From assembly GCA_017470645.1 (NCBI GenBank), contig JAFUYJ010000042.1, positions 1 to 60,888 of the forward strand: a DNA stretch of 60,888 bases, given 5' to 3'. The notes beneath the pieces were generated by a model. That model did not search any database. It was given only the letters and a program-made list of their open reading frames with translations, and was not told where the DNA came from. The DNA comes from Clostridia bacterium. GTDB lineage: Bacteria; Bacillota; Clostridia; TANB77; CAG-508. Positions 1 to 9,095 of the stretch are shown here, piece after piece (positions within the stretch are counted from its first letter, which is position 1; every line of letters starts with the position of its first letter). A program made the position numbers and the translations under genes.

Positions 1-2
1 AA

Positions 3-170
3 CCAGGAGATGAACCAGGAGACCAACCAGGAGATGAACCAGGAGACCAACCGGGAGACCAACCAGGAGACCAACCGGGAGACCAACCAGGGGATGAACC
101 AGGAGACCAACCGGGAGATGAACCAGAAGTTCAACCAGGAGACCAACCAGTAGATGAACCAGAAAATCAA
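3..170 (+). repeat. 12/24-bp tandem coding repeat
   Basis: Tandem 12-bp units encode PGDE or PGDQ, partly alternating to give a 24-bp higher-order period. The array starts at the window edge, so its true copy number is unknown and may be collapsed in assembly. Confidence 0.9.
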
Positions 171-512
171 CCAGCAGATGATGATGAAATTGTAGTACAT
201 ATAGATGATGATAACAAATCAAACGATGGGTATGTAGAAACTGATGATACAGATAAAAAAGACAATCAAGAACCAGTAAAAGATGACAAAGCTGTAGATG
301 AAGTTACTACAGAAGAACCAATTGAAGAAAAGAGCGATAATGGTGAAGAAACATCTAAAGTTCAAGAAACAATTATAGAATCAAATACACCTAATAAATC
401 TGAAGAAGATATTCCACAAACAGGTGCAAATGATACTGGAATTATTTCAGCAATAATAATATTCTCAATGATTGGTTTAGGAAGTTTTGTTAGATATAAA
501 ACAATAAGATAG
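3..512 (+). CDS. C-terminal part of a sortase-anchored, PGD-repeat surface protein (5' end missing)
   Basis: The open frame enters from the left edge, so no start is visible. It begins with about 14 tetrapeptide units of the type PGDE/PGDQ (the last ones degenerate to PEVQ, PVDE, PENQ). An Asp/Glu/Lys-rich spacer of about 90 residues follows. The C-terminus has a sorting signal: IPQTG, then a hydrophobic segment (roughly the last 25 residues) and a basic tail (RYKTIR). This matches the architecture of LPXTG-type proteins linked to peptidoglycan by sortase, with Ile in place of Leu. The repeats would act as a stalk lifting an unseen N-terminal domain. The ligand or enzymatic domain lies outside the window, so the function is unknown. 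Confidence 0.85.
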   Translation, partial: PGDEPGDQPGDEPGDQPGDQPGDQPGDQPGDEPGDQPGDEPEVQPGDQPVDEPENQPADDDEIVVHIDDDNKSNDGYVETDDTDKKDNQEPVKDDKAVDEVTTEEPIEEKSDNGEETSKVQETIIESNTPNKSEEDIPQTGANDTGIISAIIIFSMIGLGSFVRYKTIR

Positions 513-550
513 TATAGTTGAATAATAAAACGATAAGACAATAATGTGAT

Positions 551-588
551 AAAAAAGGTATGATATGTTAAATATTATACCTTTTTAT
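551..588 (+). terminator. Rho-independent terminator after the surface protein
   Basis: An A-rich arm with AAAAAGGTAT pairs with ATACCTTTTT across a short AT-rich loop, with one mismatch higher in the stem. It lies about 40 bases past the TAG stop. Confidence 0.7.
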
Positions 589-593
589 TTTGT

Positions 594-625
594 TTGACAA
601 AAATAGTAAAAAAATATAATATAAT
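594..625 (+). promoter_or_regulatory. Probable sigma-A promoter for the zinc-ribbon membrane protein
   Basis: A perfect -35 hexamer TTGACA (594-599) is followed by two overlapping TATAAT hexamers (615-620 and 620-625), giving spacers of 15 or 20 bp. Neither is the ideal 17, so the exact -10 is uncertain. Confidence 0.55.
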
Positions 626-654
626 ATTGATTTTTGAAAGGAGAATAATAAAAA

Positions 655-1419
655 ATGAGTTTTGTATTTAGTTTTTTAGGTGCATGTTTAGGAATAATAG
701 CGGCAATTTTTATTATAATAATGATCATATTTATTAAAGTGAGAAGCATGGTTGGTCCAGTTAATTTTAAAGAATTAATAAAAGCAGCTAAAAATGTAAA
801 AAATATTGAAAGACAGGAATACATGAGAGAAAAAAATGTGAGTGGAATGACTAAAGTTTTAGAACCTGCAATATTAAGAGATTTTAATGACTTTAATAAA
901 GATTTTTTATTCAGCAAGGTTGAAAAAAATTTATTAAAGATTTTTAATGCAATAGAAGAAAAAAATGTTGAAGAGATAAGAAAAGATAATGACTTAATTT
1001 ATATGTATTCAACAATTAGAGATAAAGTACAAGATTTAAAAAATAACAATGTTAATATAAAATATGATGATGTAATCTTTCACCGTCACGCTATAAAAGA
1101 TTATCTAAAAAGTGCAGGAAAGGCAACGGTTACACTATCTACTACACTAGAATACTATTATAGTGATGATAGCGATAAAAGTAAGAACAAAAAATTTTCG
1201 GATTTAAAAAGACAAACAAGGTATACAACACAGTTTGTATATGTGTACGATGAAACTAAGTTTAAATATAATCAGATGGCACACACAATAAGCTGCCCAA
1301 ATTGTGGAGCTCCACTAGGAAAATTAGGTGAAGGTAACTGTCAATATTGTGGTACATATATTAAACCAATCAATTTAAAAGGATGGTACATGGTTTCATA
1401 TTCAGAAGATTATAAGTAA
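655..1419 (+). CDS. Membrane-anchored Tim44-like / zinc-ribbon protein
   Basis: 254 residues. An N-terminal transmembrane helix (about residues 3-28) is followed by a charged helical region and a beta-rich segment. A CPNCGAPL...CQYCG zinc ribbon sits near the C-terminus. The layout resembles Firmicutes Tim44-like/zinc-ribbon membrane proteins, which often sit beside SPFH-domain YdjI-like genes, as the next gene is here. In Bacillus subtilis, membrane partners encoded with ydjI anchor that SPFH protein in the envelope-stress (PspA) locus; by analogy this may be the membrane partner of the downstream product. That role is inferred from neighbourhood and architecture. No PspA gene is adjacent. 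Confidence 0.6.
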   Translation: MSFVFSFLGACLGIIAAIFIIIMIIFIKVRSMVGPVNFKELIKAAKNVKNIERQEYMREKNVSGMTKVLEPAILRDFNDFNKDFLFSKVEKNLLKIFNAIEEKNVEEIRKDNDLIYMYSTIRDKVQDLKNNNVNIKYDDVIFHRHAIKDYLKSAGKATVTLSTTLEYYYSDDSDKSKNKKFSDLKRQTRYTTQFVYVYDETKFKYNQMAHTISCPNCGAPLGKLGEGNCQYCGTYIKPINLKGWYMVSYSEDYK

Positions 1420-1486
1420 GTAGAATAAATTTGAAATTTGAATTTTCGACCTAAAACGTAAATTATACAAATTTAATTAAAAATTA

Positions 1487-1515
1487 TTGAATAAATGTTA
1501 AAAATAATGTATAAT
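1487..1515 (+). promoter_or_regulatory. Sigma-A promoter for the SPFH protein
   Basis: TTGAAT (1487-1492), a 17-bp spacer and TATAAT (1510-1515), with an AGGAGG ribosome-binding site just before the ATG at 1549. The SPFH gene can therefore be transcribed separately from its upstream neighbour. Confidence 0.7.
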
Positions 1516-1548
1516 CTTAATTAAGTAATTATTTAGGAGGTAGAAATT

Positions 1549-2832
1549 ATGGGATTAATTAAAGCAGCAGCAAGTGCTATTGGAAGCACTTTACAAGACC
1601 AATGGAAAGAAGCAATTAGATGTGAAGATTTAGGAAATGATATTCTAATGAAGAAAAAAACAACACCAACAGAAGTTATTACAAATAAAAGTACTATTAT
1701 AGTTGCACCAGGACAATGTGCAGTTATATATGATAACGGTAGAGTTATAGATGCAACAGCTGAAGATGGTTTTTACACATTTGACACATCATCAAGCCCT
1801 TCATTCTTTGCTGGACAATTTGGACCAGTATTTAAAGAAATGTGGCAAAGATTTACATACAATGGAGCAACAGCTAAAGAACAATGCGTATTCTTCTTTA
1901 ATATAAAAGAAATAATAAAAAATAAATTTGGAACACCAGCACCAGTACCATATCAAGACTGGTCACATGCAATAGCAAATGAAATTACAGGACAATTTAC
2001 GCCTTTAGCTTTAAAAGTTAAATGTTTTGGTACATACACATTTAGATTAGTAAACCCAGCATTATTCATGAATAACATAGCTGGAACAGCTGATGAATAC
2101 AGAGTATCACAATTAACAGAACAAATTCGTTCAGAAGTTGTTGCTGTATTCCAAAACGTATTAAACGAATTAGGAAATTCAGCTCACAAAGTTCCAGTAT
2201 TAGAATTACCAAGTCAAACAGATGAAATCAAACAAATGATGGATGAAAAAGTATTTGATGAACCTGTAAGAAATAGAGGTTTACAAATTGAAGTATTTGC
2301 AGTTGAATCAGTAACACCTGATCCAGATTCTGAAAGAAAAATTGAAGAGTATGAACACAATTCAAATTCAAGAATGCAACAAGGTCGTATTCTTGATGTT
2401 ATGGAAAAAGCTGCAAGCAATGCAGGAGGAGCTGCCAATGGATTTATGGGAATCGGTATGATGAACATGACTTCAGGTGGAATGGGAAATAGTGTAATGC
2501 AAAACGCATTTGGTAATGTTCAACCAGCTCAACAACCAACAGGAAATCCACTACAACCAGACGTACCTGTAGCACCAGAGCCAGCACCAGCGCCTGTAGA
2601 AGAACCAGCAGTAGCACCTGAAGCGTCAGTTCAAGATAATGCTACACCTGCACCAACAGCTGAAAATACAGCAAATGGGTGGGCTTGCCCAACATGTGGA
2701 AACACAGTAACAGGAAAATTCTGTGGAGAATGTGGAACAAAGAAACCAGAAGGTAATGTATGTCCAAACTGTGGAGCAAAAGTTAATGAAGGAGCAAAAT
2801 TCTGCGGAGAATGTGGAACAAAACTTCAATAA
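1549..2832 (+). CDS. ydjI: SPFH-domain, YdjI-like protein with C-terminal zinc ribbons
   Basis: 427 residues. The N-terminal two thirds (about 1-270) match the SPFH/virion-core family of B. subtilis YdjI: a short N-terminal helix, then the band-7-like domain. A Gly/Met-rich segment (about 285-320) and a Pro/Ala/Glu linker follow. Two zinc ribbons end the protein (CPTCG...CGECG and CPNCG...CGECG). Such proteins form membrane-associated scaffolds in envelope stress responses. Here the gene has its own promoter and terminator, downstream of a zinc-ribbon membrane protein that may be its anchor. The family assignment is firm; the stress role is by analogy. Confidence 0.8.
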   Translation: MGLIKAAASAIGSTLQDQWKEAIRCEDLGNDILMKKKTTPTEVITNKSTIIVAPGQCAVIYDNGRVIDATAEDGFYTFDTSSSPSFFAGQFGPVFKEMWQRFTYNGATAKEQCVFFFNIKEIIKNKFGTPAPVPYQDWSHAIANEITGQFTPLALKVKCFGTYTFRLVNPALFMNNIAGTADEYRVSQLTEQIRSEVVAVFQNVLNELGNSAHKVPVLELPSQTDEIKQMMDEKVFDEPVRNRGLQIEVFAVESVTPDPDSERKIEEYEHNSNSRMQQGRILDVMEKAASNAGGAANGFMGIGMMNMTSGGMGNSVMQNAFGNVQPAQQPTGNPLQPDVPVAPEPAPAPVEEPAVAPEASVQDNATPAPTAENTANGWACPTCGNTVTGKFCGECGTKKPEGNVCPNCGAKVNEGAKFCGECGTKLQ

Positions 2833-2841
2833 AAATAAAAC

Positions 2842-2870
2842 AAAAGTCGTGTGTAAGCACGGCTTTTTTT
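2842..2870 (+). terminator. Rho-independent terminator after ydjI-like gene
   Basis: A 10-bp stem AAAAGTCGTG / CACGGCTTTT (one G-U wobble) with a 6-nt loop is followed by a T run. Confidence 0.85.
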
Positions 2871-2873
2871 ATC

Positions 2874-2902
2874 TGGACAAACAGTACTCAGTATGATATA
2901 AT
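2874..2902 (+). promoter_or_regulatory. Sigma-A promoter for rsmE
   Basis: TGGACA (2874-2879), a 17-bp spacer and TATAAT (2897-2902), about 30 bases before the rsmE ATG. Confidence 0.7.
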
Positions 2903-2932
2903 TATGACAAATTAAGGAAAGAGAGTATTTAT

Positions 2933-3685
2933 ATGCCTAAGTTTTTTGTTAAGAATGGACAAATTGAGAGTGAAAAAGTTCGTATAGTAGGTGATGATGT
3001 TAATCATATAATAAACGTGTTAAGAATGAAGGTTGGAGATACATTTAATGTATGTGATGAATCGACTTCTGATAATTATATTGTGAAGATTATGGAGTTT
3101 AATAAAGAAGATATTCTATGTAACATTATAGAAAAATGCGATGACAATGCAGAGTCTAATGTAAAAGTACACATTTATCAGGGATTACCTAAAGCAGATA
3201 AAATGGAACTTATTATTCAAAAATCAGTGGAATTAGGGGTAGAGAAAATAACTCCTGTTGAAATGAAAAGATGTATTGTGAAATTAGATGAAAAAGATAA
3301 AGTAAAGAAAATAGATAGATGGCAAAAGATTGCAGAAGTTGCTGCAAAGCAAAGTGGTAGAGATATTATTCCAGAAATTTGTAGTGTGAAAAATGTTAAG
3401 GATATTTCTAGTGATTTTGATAAGTATAACTTAGTTTTACTTTGCTATGAAAATGAGAAAGTTACATATCTGAAGGATGCTTTGAAGAGTTTGAATGGAA
3501 AAAATGAGTTAAAGATAGCTGTAATTATAGGTCCTGAAGGTGGTATAGATATTTCGGAAGTTGAATATATGAAACAAAGAGGTGCAAAGGTTGTAAGTTT
3601 GGGTAACAGAATTTTGAGGACTGAAACAGTAGCTCTTTCTTTGCTAAGTATTATTATGTATGAATTCGAAAGGAATGAAAAATAG
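2933..3685 (+). CDS. rsmE: 16S rRNA (uracil-1498-N3)-methyltransferase RsmE
   Basis: 250 residues, full length for the family. An N-terminal PUA-like RNA-binding domain (about 1-70) precedes a SPOUT methyltransferase domain. The trefoil-knot SAM-site motifs are visible as IGPEGG (about residue 200) and LGNRILRTETV (about 224). It methylates U1498 of 16S rRNA in the assembled small subunit. It has its own promoter, and the following Lys-rich gene starts at or inside its end, so the two are translationally linked. Confidence 0.92.
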   Translation: MPKFFVKNGQIESEKVRIVGDDVNHIINVLRMKVGDTFNVCDESTSDNYIVKIMEFNKEDILCNIIEKCDDNAESNVKVHIYQGLPKADKMELIIQKSVELGVEKITPVEMKRCIVKLDEKDKVKKIDRWQKIAEVAAKQSGRDIIPEICSVKNVKDISSDFDKYNLVLLCYENEKVTYLKDALKSLNGKNELKIAVIIGPEGGIDISEVEYMKQRGAKVVSLGNRILRTETVALSLLSIIMYEFERNEK

Positions 3686-4946
3686 TATGAGTAGTGATGG
3701 GGTAGTGGAAAAAGAAAATAGGAAGACGACATCTGAAAAGAAGAAAAGTGGAGTTGCGAAAACTTCAGATACTAAAACAGAAACAAAAAAATCAACAACT
3801 GGGGCTAGAAGTACTAAAACGACAACTAAAAAAGGAAGTAAATCAACCATAGAAAAAAAAGAAAAACCGAAAATAGTGGAAAATTTGCAAGAAGAGAAAA
3901 AAGTAAAAAAGAATAATTCTACAAAAACAAAAGTAACGAAGACTGAAGATGTAAAAACAGATAAGAAAAAAACAAGTACAACAAAAAAGACAACAGTGAA
4001 GTCGAGTGCAACAAAAGCTGGAGTAGCAAAGGCAGAATCATCTAAAACAAGAGCAAGAAAAACAAGCACTAATAATGCAGAATTATCAAAGGCAGGTACC
4101 AAAAAGACAAGTACAAAAAAGCCAGCAGCAAAAAAATCGTCTTCAAACAAAAAAAACAGCGAAAAAATTTCAAAGGATAGCATAGAAAAGGGTACACAAG
4201 ACATAACCAAAGGTAAAGAAAAAAAGGTTGAAAAAACAACCAAAACAGCAGAATCTGCTAAAACTAAAAGTGCAGAAAGAATTGTCAGTAAAAATAATAG
4301 TGTTAAAAATATAGCTAAAAGCAAAAAAGAAAATCAGATAAATAACAAAGCTGAAAACAAAGAATTTCAAATCAAAACTGCTGAAGAAATACAAGAAAAA
4401 ATAAATGAAAAAACAAATGACAATGTATTTGAGGAAAACAGCAAGTACGATACAGTTAGCCTAAAAGAAATAAGAGAAGCATTAGAAAACAAAATTGATA
4501 AAACACAGAGAAAAAATGTAGTAAAAGATGTATTGATAAATATCAGTATAGCAATTATTATGGTAGCATTTTTAATTGTAATTATGATGATAAGTAAAAA
4601 TGTTTCTATAGAGGATTTAGAGAAAATTGAAAAAATATCTACACTGGGAATATTGTTAATAGGACTTGTGTTACTCGAAGTTTCATATAAAAAAGACAAC
4701 ACAAAAATTGCTATGAATGCGATAGAAGTAATTGTTTTTGGAGCGTCTAATTTATGCTTAATATATACAATAAAATTGTTCTTTAACAATCTTACAAATA
4801 TAATAAATTACATTACTTTTGGTGTTGCAGGATATTATGTTTTAAAATCAATTTTTATAGCTATAAGCAGTATTCATAGATTCAAAAAAGATAATAATGA
4901 TATAAAAGATATTGTTATCAAAAAGAAAAAAGAAATAGATGAATAA
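3660..4946 (+). CDS. Lys/Thr-rich, histone-H1-like N-terminal tail fused to a four-helix membrane domain
   Basis: Up to 428 residues. Roughly residues 1-235 are low-complexity, very basic sequence rich in K, T, S and A (motifs such as KKPAAKK), resembling bacterial H1-like DNA- or RNA-binding tails. A short helical segment (about 240-285) follows. Four predicted transmembrane helices then lie at about 290-312, 327-345, 354-372 and 381-401, with a Lys-rich end. The ATG at 3660 lies inside rsmE. The ATG at 3687, two bases after the rsmE stop and behind AAAGGA, is an equally good start. I do not recognise a named family. The chemistry suggests a membrane protein whose cytoplasmic tail binds nucleic acid or another polyanion; this is inference. 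Confidence 0.7.
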   Translation: MNSKGMKNSMSSDGVVEKENRKTTSEKKKSGVAKTSDTKTETKKSTTGARSTKTTTKKGSKSTIEKKEKPKIVENLQEEKKVKKNNSTKTKVTKTEDVKTDKKKTSTTKKTTVKSSATKAGVAKAESSKTRARKTSTNNAELSKAGTKKTSTKKPAAKKSSSNKKNSEKISKDSIEKGTQDITKGKEKKVEKTTKTAESAKTKSAERIVSKNNSVKNIAKSKKENQINNKAENKEFQIKTAEEIQEKINEKTNDNVFEENSKYDTVSLKEIREALENKIDKTQRKNVVKDVLINISIAIIMVAFLIVIMMISKNVSIEDLEKIEKISTLGILLIGLVLLEVSYKKDNTKIAMNAIEVIVFGASNLCLIYTIKLFFNNLTNIINYITFGVAGYYVLKSIFIAISSIHRFKKDNNDIKDIVIKKKKEIDE

Positions 4947-4957
4947 GAGGGATTAAT

Positions 4958-5833
4958 ATGAAAAGTATGACAGGCTTTGGAAGAAGCAAATTAGAAGAAA
5001 ATTCAAGAGAGTATATCGTTGAAATAAAATCTGTTAACCACAAATATAGTGATATTTCAATAAAACTACCACGTAATATCATGTGCTTTGAAGAGAAAAT
5101 AAAAAAGATTATTTCAAACAATATTTCAAGGGGAAAAGTTGATGTGTTTATTACTTTTAATAATTTTAGCGACGAAGGTAAGGATGTTATAATTAACAAA
5201 GAGCTTGCTAAAAATTATATAGATCAACTTAAAGAATTAGCAAATGAGAATGGATTAGATGACAAAATAAGAGTAACAGAAATAACAAAGATGCCTGATG
5301 TTTTGCAATTAAAAATTGAAGATGATGAAAGCGATAATATTTGGCTAGAATTAGAAAAGTGTGTAAACCAAGCTGTAGCTAACTTTGTAGATATGCGTGA
5401 GACTGAAGGTGAAAGAATTAAACAAGATTTATTAACAAGAATTAATAATGTTGAAAAACTTGTAAATAGCATTTTTTCAAATACTACTGGACTTATTGAA
5501 GAATATGTAGTAAAATTAAGGGAAAGAGTTAAAGAAATCTTGCAAACTGATGTTGTTGATGAAGCAAGATTAGCACAAGAAATTGTTATATATGCAGATA
5601 AATGTTCAATTGAAGAAGAACTTACAAGATTACGCAGTCATATGGCACAATTTAGGAGTCTACTAGAATCAAAAGAGCCAGTTGGAAAGAAAATTGATTT
5701 TTTAATTCAAGAAATGAATAGGGAAACAAACACTATAGCTTCAAAATCAGTTAAACTTGAGATTACGAATTTGGCTATAGAAGTTAAAACGGCTATGGAA
5801 GACATAAGAGAACAAATTCAAAATATTGAATAG
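4958..5833 (+). CDS. yicC: YicC-family endoribonuclease
   Basis: 291 residues, usual length. It begins with the signature MTGFG (residues 4-8) and the N-terminal YicC domain. The C-terminal DUF1732 region ends with the conserved stretch around DFLIQEMNRETNTIASKS. YicC proteins are stress-related endoribonucleases (YloC in B. subtilis). It sits in the conserved yicC-rpoZ-gmk-priA-def-fmt order of Firmicutes, although the small remA gene often found between yicC and gmk is absent here. RBS GAGGGATTA precedes the ATG. Confidence 0.9.
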   Translation: MKSMTGFGRSKLEENSREYIVEIKSVNHKYSDISIKLPRNIMCFEEKIKKIISNNISRGKVDVFITFNNFSDEGKDVIINKELAKNYIDQLKELANENGLDDKIRVTEITKMPDVLQLKIEDDESDNIWLELEKCVNQAVANFVDMRETEGERIKQDLLTRINNVEKLVNSIFSNTTGLIEEYVVKLRERVKEILQTDVVDEARLAQEIVIYADKCSIEEELTRLRSHMAQFRSLLESKEPVGKKIDFLIQEMNRETNTIASKSVKLEITNLAIEVKTAMEDIREQIQNIE

Positions 5834-5915
5834 GTTTTATACAGATGAGAATTATATAGTTGTTAAATTAAACAATTAAGAAAATTGAAAAATATATAAG
5901 AAAGGGATGTTTTAA

Positions 5916-6104
5916 ATGATAGTAAAACCAACGGTTACAGAATTATTAACAAAAACAGAAAACAGATTTAAATTAGTAATTGCTACATCTAAAAGAGCAA
6001 GACAAATTGCAGAAGGAAGTGAAGTATTAACAGACTCAGATGATGTTTCAACTGTATCACTAGCTGCAGATGAAATAGTAGAAGGTAAGGTGAAAGTATG
6101 TTAA
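5916..6104 (+). CDS. rpoZ: RNA polymerase omega subunit
   Basis: 62 residues, compact for the family. The segment NRFKLVIATSKRARQIAEGS is the omega signature for contact with the beta-prime C-terminus. Here rpoZ precedes gmk and overlaps its start by 7 bases, so the two are translationally coupled. RBS AAAGGGATG lies before the ATG. The order differs from the common gmk-rpoZ arrangement. Confidence 0.88.
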   Translation: MIVKPTVTELLTKTENRFKLVIATSKRARQIAEGSEVLTDSDDVSTVSLAADEIVEGKVKVC

Positions 6105-6673
6105 TATTATTATCAGGAGTATCAGGAGCAGGAAAAGATACAATAAAAAAAGAATTAATTAAAAGAATGGAAAACGTAGAATCTTTACCATCTTATACAG
6201 ATAGACCAGAAAGACCAGGAGATATTCCAGGAGTAATCTACAACTTTGTATCAACAGAGGAGTTTGAAAGAATGATAAAAGATGGTGAATTATATGAATA
6301 TGATGTTCATCACGAGCATTATTATGGAACTTCTAGAAAGCTTATGAATGAGAAAATTGCAAGTGGTAAGATAATAGTTAAAGACATGGATGTTAATGGA
6401 ACAGAAGCTTTACTAGATTTATTAAAACAAGATACCAAAGTTGTTACAATTTTCTTAAGAGTTCCTAAAGAGGTTTTAAGAAAAAGACTAGAAAACAGAG
6501 TAGACAAACCATCTAAAAAAGACATAACAATGAGATTAAACAGATTAGATTATGAAGAGTCTAAAATGAGTTTATATGATTATGTTTTAAAAAACAATAA
6601 TCTTGAGAAAACAGTTGATATTATTATGGATATTATTAAGCATGAAGCTAGTGATGAGGTAAATGATTTTTAA
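6098..6673 (+). CDS. gmk: Guanylate kinase (divergent P-loop)
   Basis: 191 residues. It phosphorylates GMP/dGMP to GDP/dGDP. The GMP-binding signature is recognisable (SYTDRPERPGD, about residues 33-43), as are the FVSTEEFERMI and YYGTS segments. The P-loop reads GVSGAGKDT instead of the usual GPSGVGKGT, so Pro is replaced by Val and Asp follows Lys. The normally strict DGVDYFFV stretch reads PGVIYNFV. This is the only gmk candidate in the conserved cluster, so it is probably functional but an outlier. It overlaps rpoZ by 7 bases. Confidence 0.82.
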   Translation: MLILLSGVSGAGKDTIKKELIKRMENVESLPSYTDRPERPGDIPGVIYNFVSTEEFERMIKDGELYEYDVHHEHYYGTSRKLMNEKIASGKIIVKDMDVNGTEALLDLLKQDTKVVTIFLRVPKEVLRKRLENRVDKPSKKDITMRLNRLDYEESKMSLYDYVLKNNNLEKTVDIIMDIIKHEASDEVNDF

Positions 6674-6683
6674 ATAAAGAATA

Positions 6684-6740
6684 GAGAGGGGAGTATGGAG
6701 TGAACTGTATGGAGTTCACCTAAGTAGTCCTCTTTTTTGT
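6684..6740 (+). terminator. Terminator after gmk
   Basis: The inner hairpin GTGAAC / GTTCAC lies inside outer AGAGG / CCTCT pairing, followed by a long T run. It separates the yicC-rpoZ-gmk unit from priA. Confidence 0.65.
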
Positions 6741-6750
6741 TTTTTTACTA

Positions 6751-6779
6751 TTGAAAATCATCAAATGAATTGCTATAAT
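6751..6779 (+). promoter_or_regulatory. Sigma-A promoter for priA-def-fmt
   Basis: TTGAAA (6751-6756), a 17-bp spacer and TATAAT (6774-6779), about 30 bases before the priA ATG. Confidence 0.75.
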
Positions 6780-6809
6780 TACAAAAGCAAATTAAAATAA
6801 GGAGAAACA

Positions 6810-9060
6810 ATGATAGCAGAAGTTATAATAAATAGTAATGTAAAAAATTTAAATAGAACTTTTGATTATAATATTCCTTTTGAAATGGAAGACAAGGTTA
6901 ATATTGGCAGTCGTGTACTTGTTAAGTTTGGAAATATAAAAAAGTTAGAAGAAGGTTTCGTTGTTAATATTAAAGATAAGAGTGAGTGGGATAGTTTAAA
7001 AGATATTTCTGCAGTTGAAGAAAAGGATTTTATTGACGAACCCAAAATAGAACTCGCAAAATGGATGGCACGTAGATATTTTTGTAATGTTTCTGATTGT
7101 ATAAAATTAATGCTTCCACCAGGAACGGGAACTAAAGATGTGACTAAAAGAGTGAAAGAAAAATCATTAAATAGTGTGAGATTGTTAAAAAATGAGCTTG
7201 AAATAAATGAAGATATTGAATGTAAAGTTTTGAAATCTGAAAAGCAAATTAAAGTTTTGGGATTTTTGCTAGATAACGATGATGTTTTAATTTCAGACTT
7301 AGAAGCAATAACAGAAGTATCTAGGGCAATTATAAAAACTTTAGAAAAAAATGGATACGTTGAGATTTATGAAAAACAGGTTGAAAGAAATCCTTTTTTA
7401 CATAAAGTGATTGAGAAAAGTGGAAAATTAAATTTTACAGATGAACAACAGCATGCATATGAAATGGTAGAAACTGCAATTGATGATTACATGAATTCTG
7501 AATTTTTATTATATGGGGTAACTCGGATCAGGAAAAACTGAAGTGTATTTACAGTTAATTCAAAAAGTTTTAAATGAAGGAAAATCAAGTATAATGCTTG
7601 TTCCAGAAATTTCGCTAACACCCCAAACAGTGGATAGATTTATTGCAAGATTTGGACAGGATAATATCGCGGTTTTGCATAGCAAACTATCAATTGGAGA
7701 AAGATATGATCAATGGTACAAAATAAAATCAGGAAAAGCTAAAATTATAATTGGAGCTAGGTCAGCAATATTTGCACCAGTGAACGATTTGGGGATAATT
7801 ATAATTGATGAGGAACATGATAGTTCATATAAATCTGAAATGTCACCTAGATATAATGTAAAAGACGTTGCAAGATATTTAGGAAAAAAATATGATATTC
7901 CCGTAGTTTATGGAAGTGCAACTCCAGATATGGATACATATTACAGGGCTTTAAAGGGTGATGTTGAATTATTAGAATTAACAAAAAGAGCAAACAATTC
8001 AAAACTTCCTAAAGTTGAAATTGTTGATTTAAAACAGGAATTAGCAAACGGAAATAGAAGTATGATCAGCATGAAATTATATGATGAAATTACTAAAAAT
8101 TTACAAGACAAGAAACAGACTATTTTATTTTTAAACAGAAGAGGATACTCAACATTTATAATGTGCAGGGATTGTGGATATACCGCTAAATGCAAGAATT
8201 GCAATATAACAATGACATATCATCTAAAACAGAATAAATTAAAGTGCCATTATTGTGGATACGAATGTTCAAGCTTAACTATGTGTCCAGATTGTAAAAG
8301 CAATAATATTAGATATTTTGGAACAGGAACACAAAAATTAGAAGCGGAAATAAAAAAATTGTTTCCAGCTGCAACAACAATAAGAATGGATGTTGATACT
8401 GTTACTAAAAAGAATTCTCATGAGGAGATTTTAAATAAATTTAAAAATGAAAATATTGATATTTTAATCGGAACTCAAATGGTTGTAAAAGGACATCATT
8501 TTCCCAATGTTACTTTAGTAGGCGTTATAGCTGCTGATACAAATTTAAATATTGATGATTACAGAGCCAGTGAGAAGACATTCCAAATTCTAACTCAAGT
8601 TGCAGGCAGAGCGGGAAGAGAAAAAGATGAGGGAAGAGTTATTATTCAAACATATAATCCAGATAATTTCAGTATAGAGTTTTCTAAGAAACAGGATTAT
8701 AAATTGTTTTATGGACTAGAATCTAAGTTAAGAAAACAGTTGAAATATCCACCATTTTGTGATATAATAATGCTCGGATTTAGTTCAGAAAATGAAAACG
8801 ACATAAAAAAAGTTAGCGGAGAAGTACATAAGTATTTAAAAGATAAAATTGAAAAAGAGAATATTCCTATAATGCTATATAAACCGGTACCTGCTCCAAT
8901 TGATAGGATAAAGAATAAATATAGATGGAGAATTATTATTAAGTGTAAGTTTGGAGAGAATATTATTGATATTATTAATGGTTGTATAGAGGAAGTTTTA
9001 GGAAAAAGAAATTCATCGGTTAGCATGATTGTTGATGTTAATCCGAACAATATGCTTTAA
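6810..9060 (+). CDS. priA: Primosomal helicase PriA, read through a +1 frameshift
   Basis: Replication-restart 3'-5' helicase, about 749 residues when joined. Residues 1-238 (N-terminal DNA-binding and winged-helix regions) are in the first frame. The Walker A motif GVT-GSGKTEVY is split between frames. The rest has Walker B (DEEH), the GSATP motif, eight zinc-binding cysteines (CRDCGYTAKCKNC, CHYCG, CPDCK) and the helicase C-terminal domain. The length from start to stop is one base over a multiple of three. The only fault is an extra C (7524) immediately before the first Gly codon of GSGKT, making CGG-A. Without recoding, the protein ends six codons later at TGA. See the frameshift findings. 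Confidence 0.9.
7524..7527 (+). other. priA: CGG-A +1 recoding site in priA
   Basis: The zero frame reads ACT CGG ATC; the conserved protein continues ACT-(C)-GGA-TCA-GGA-AAA (T-G-S-G-K), inside the Walker A loop. Confidence 0.85.
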
Positions 9061-9095
9061 ATCAGGGACGATATTAAATAGAAGGGAGTACTAAA

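Noticed and set aside
1..170. CRISPR-like or satellite repeat
   Set aside because: The units are 12 bp, contiguous and in a continuous reading frame, so they are coding repeats.
3644..4324. Long minus-strand ORF opposite the Lys-rich protein
   Set aside because: It is the mirror of low-complexity Lys/Thr codons (giving Phe/Val/Leu runs), has no RBS and overlaps a better gene.
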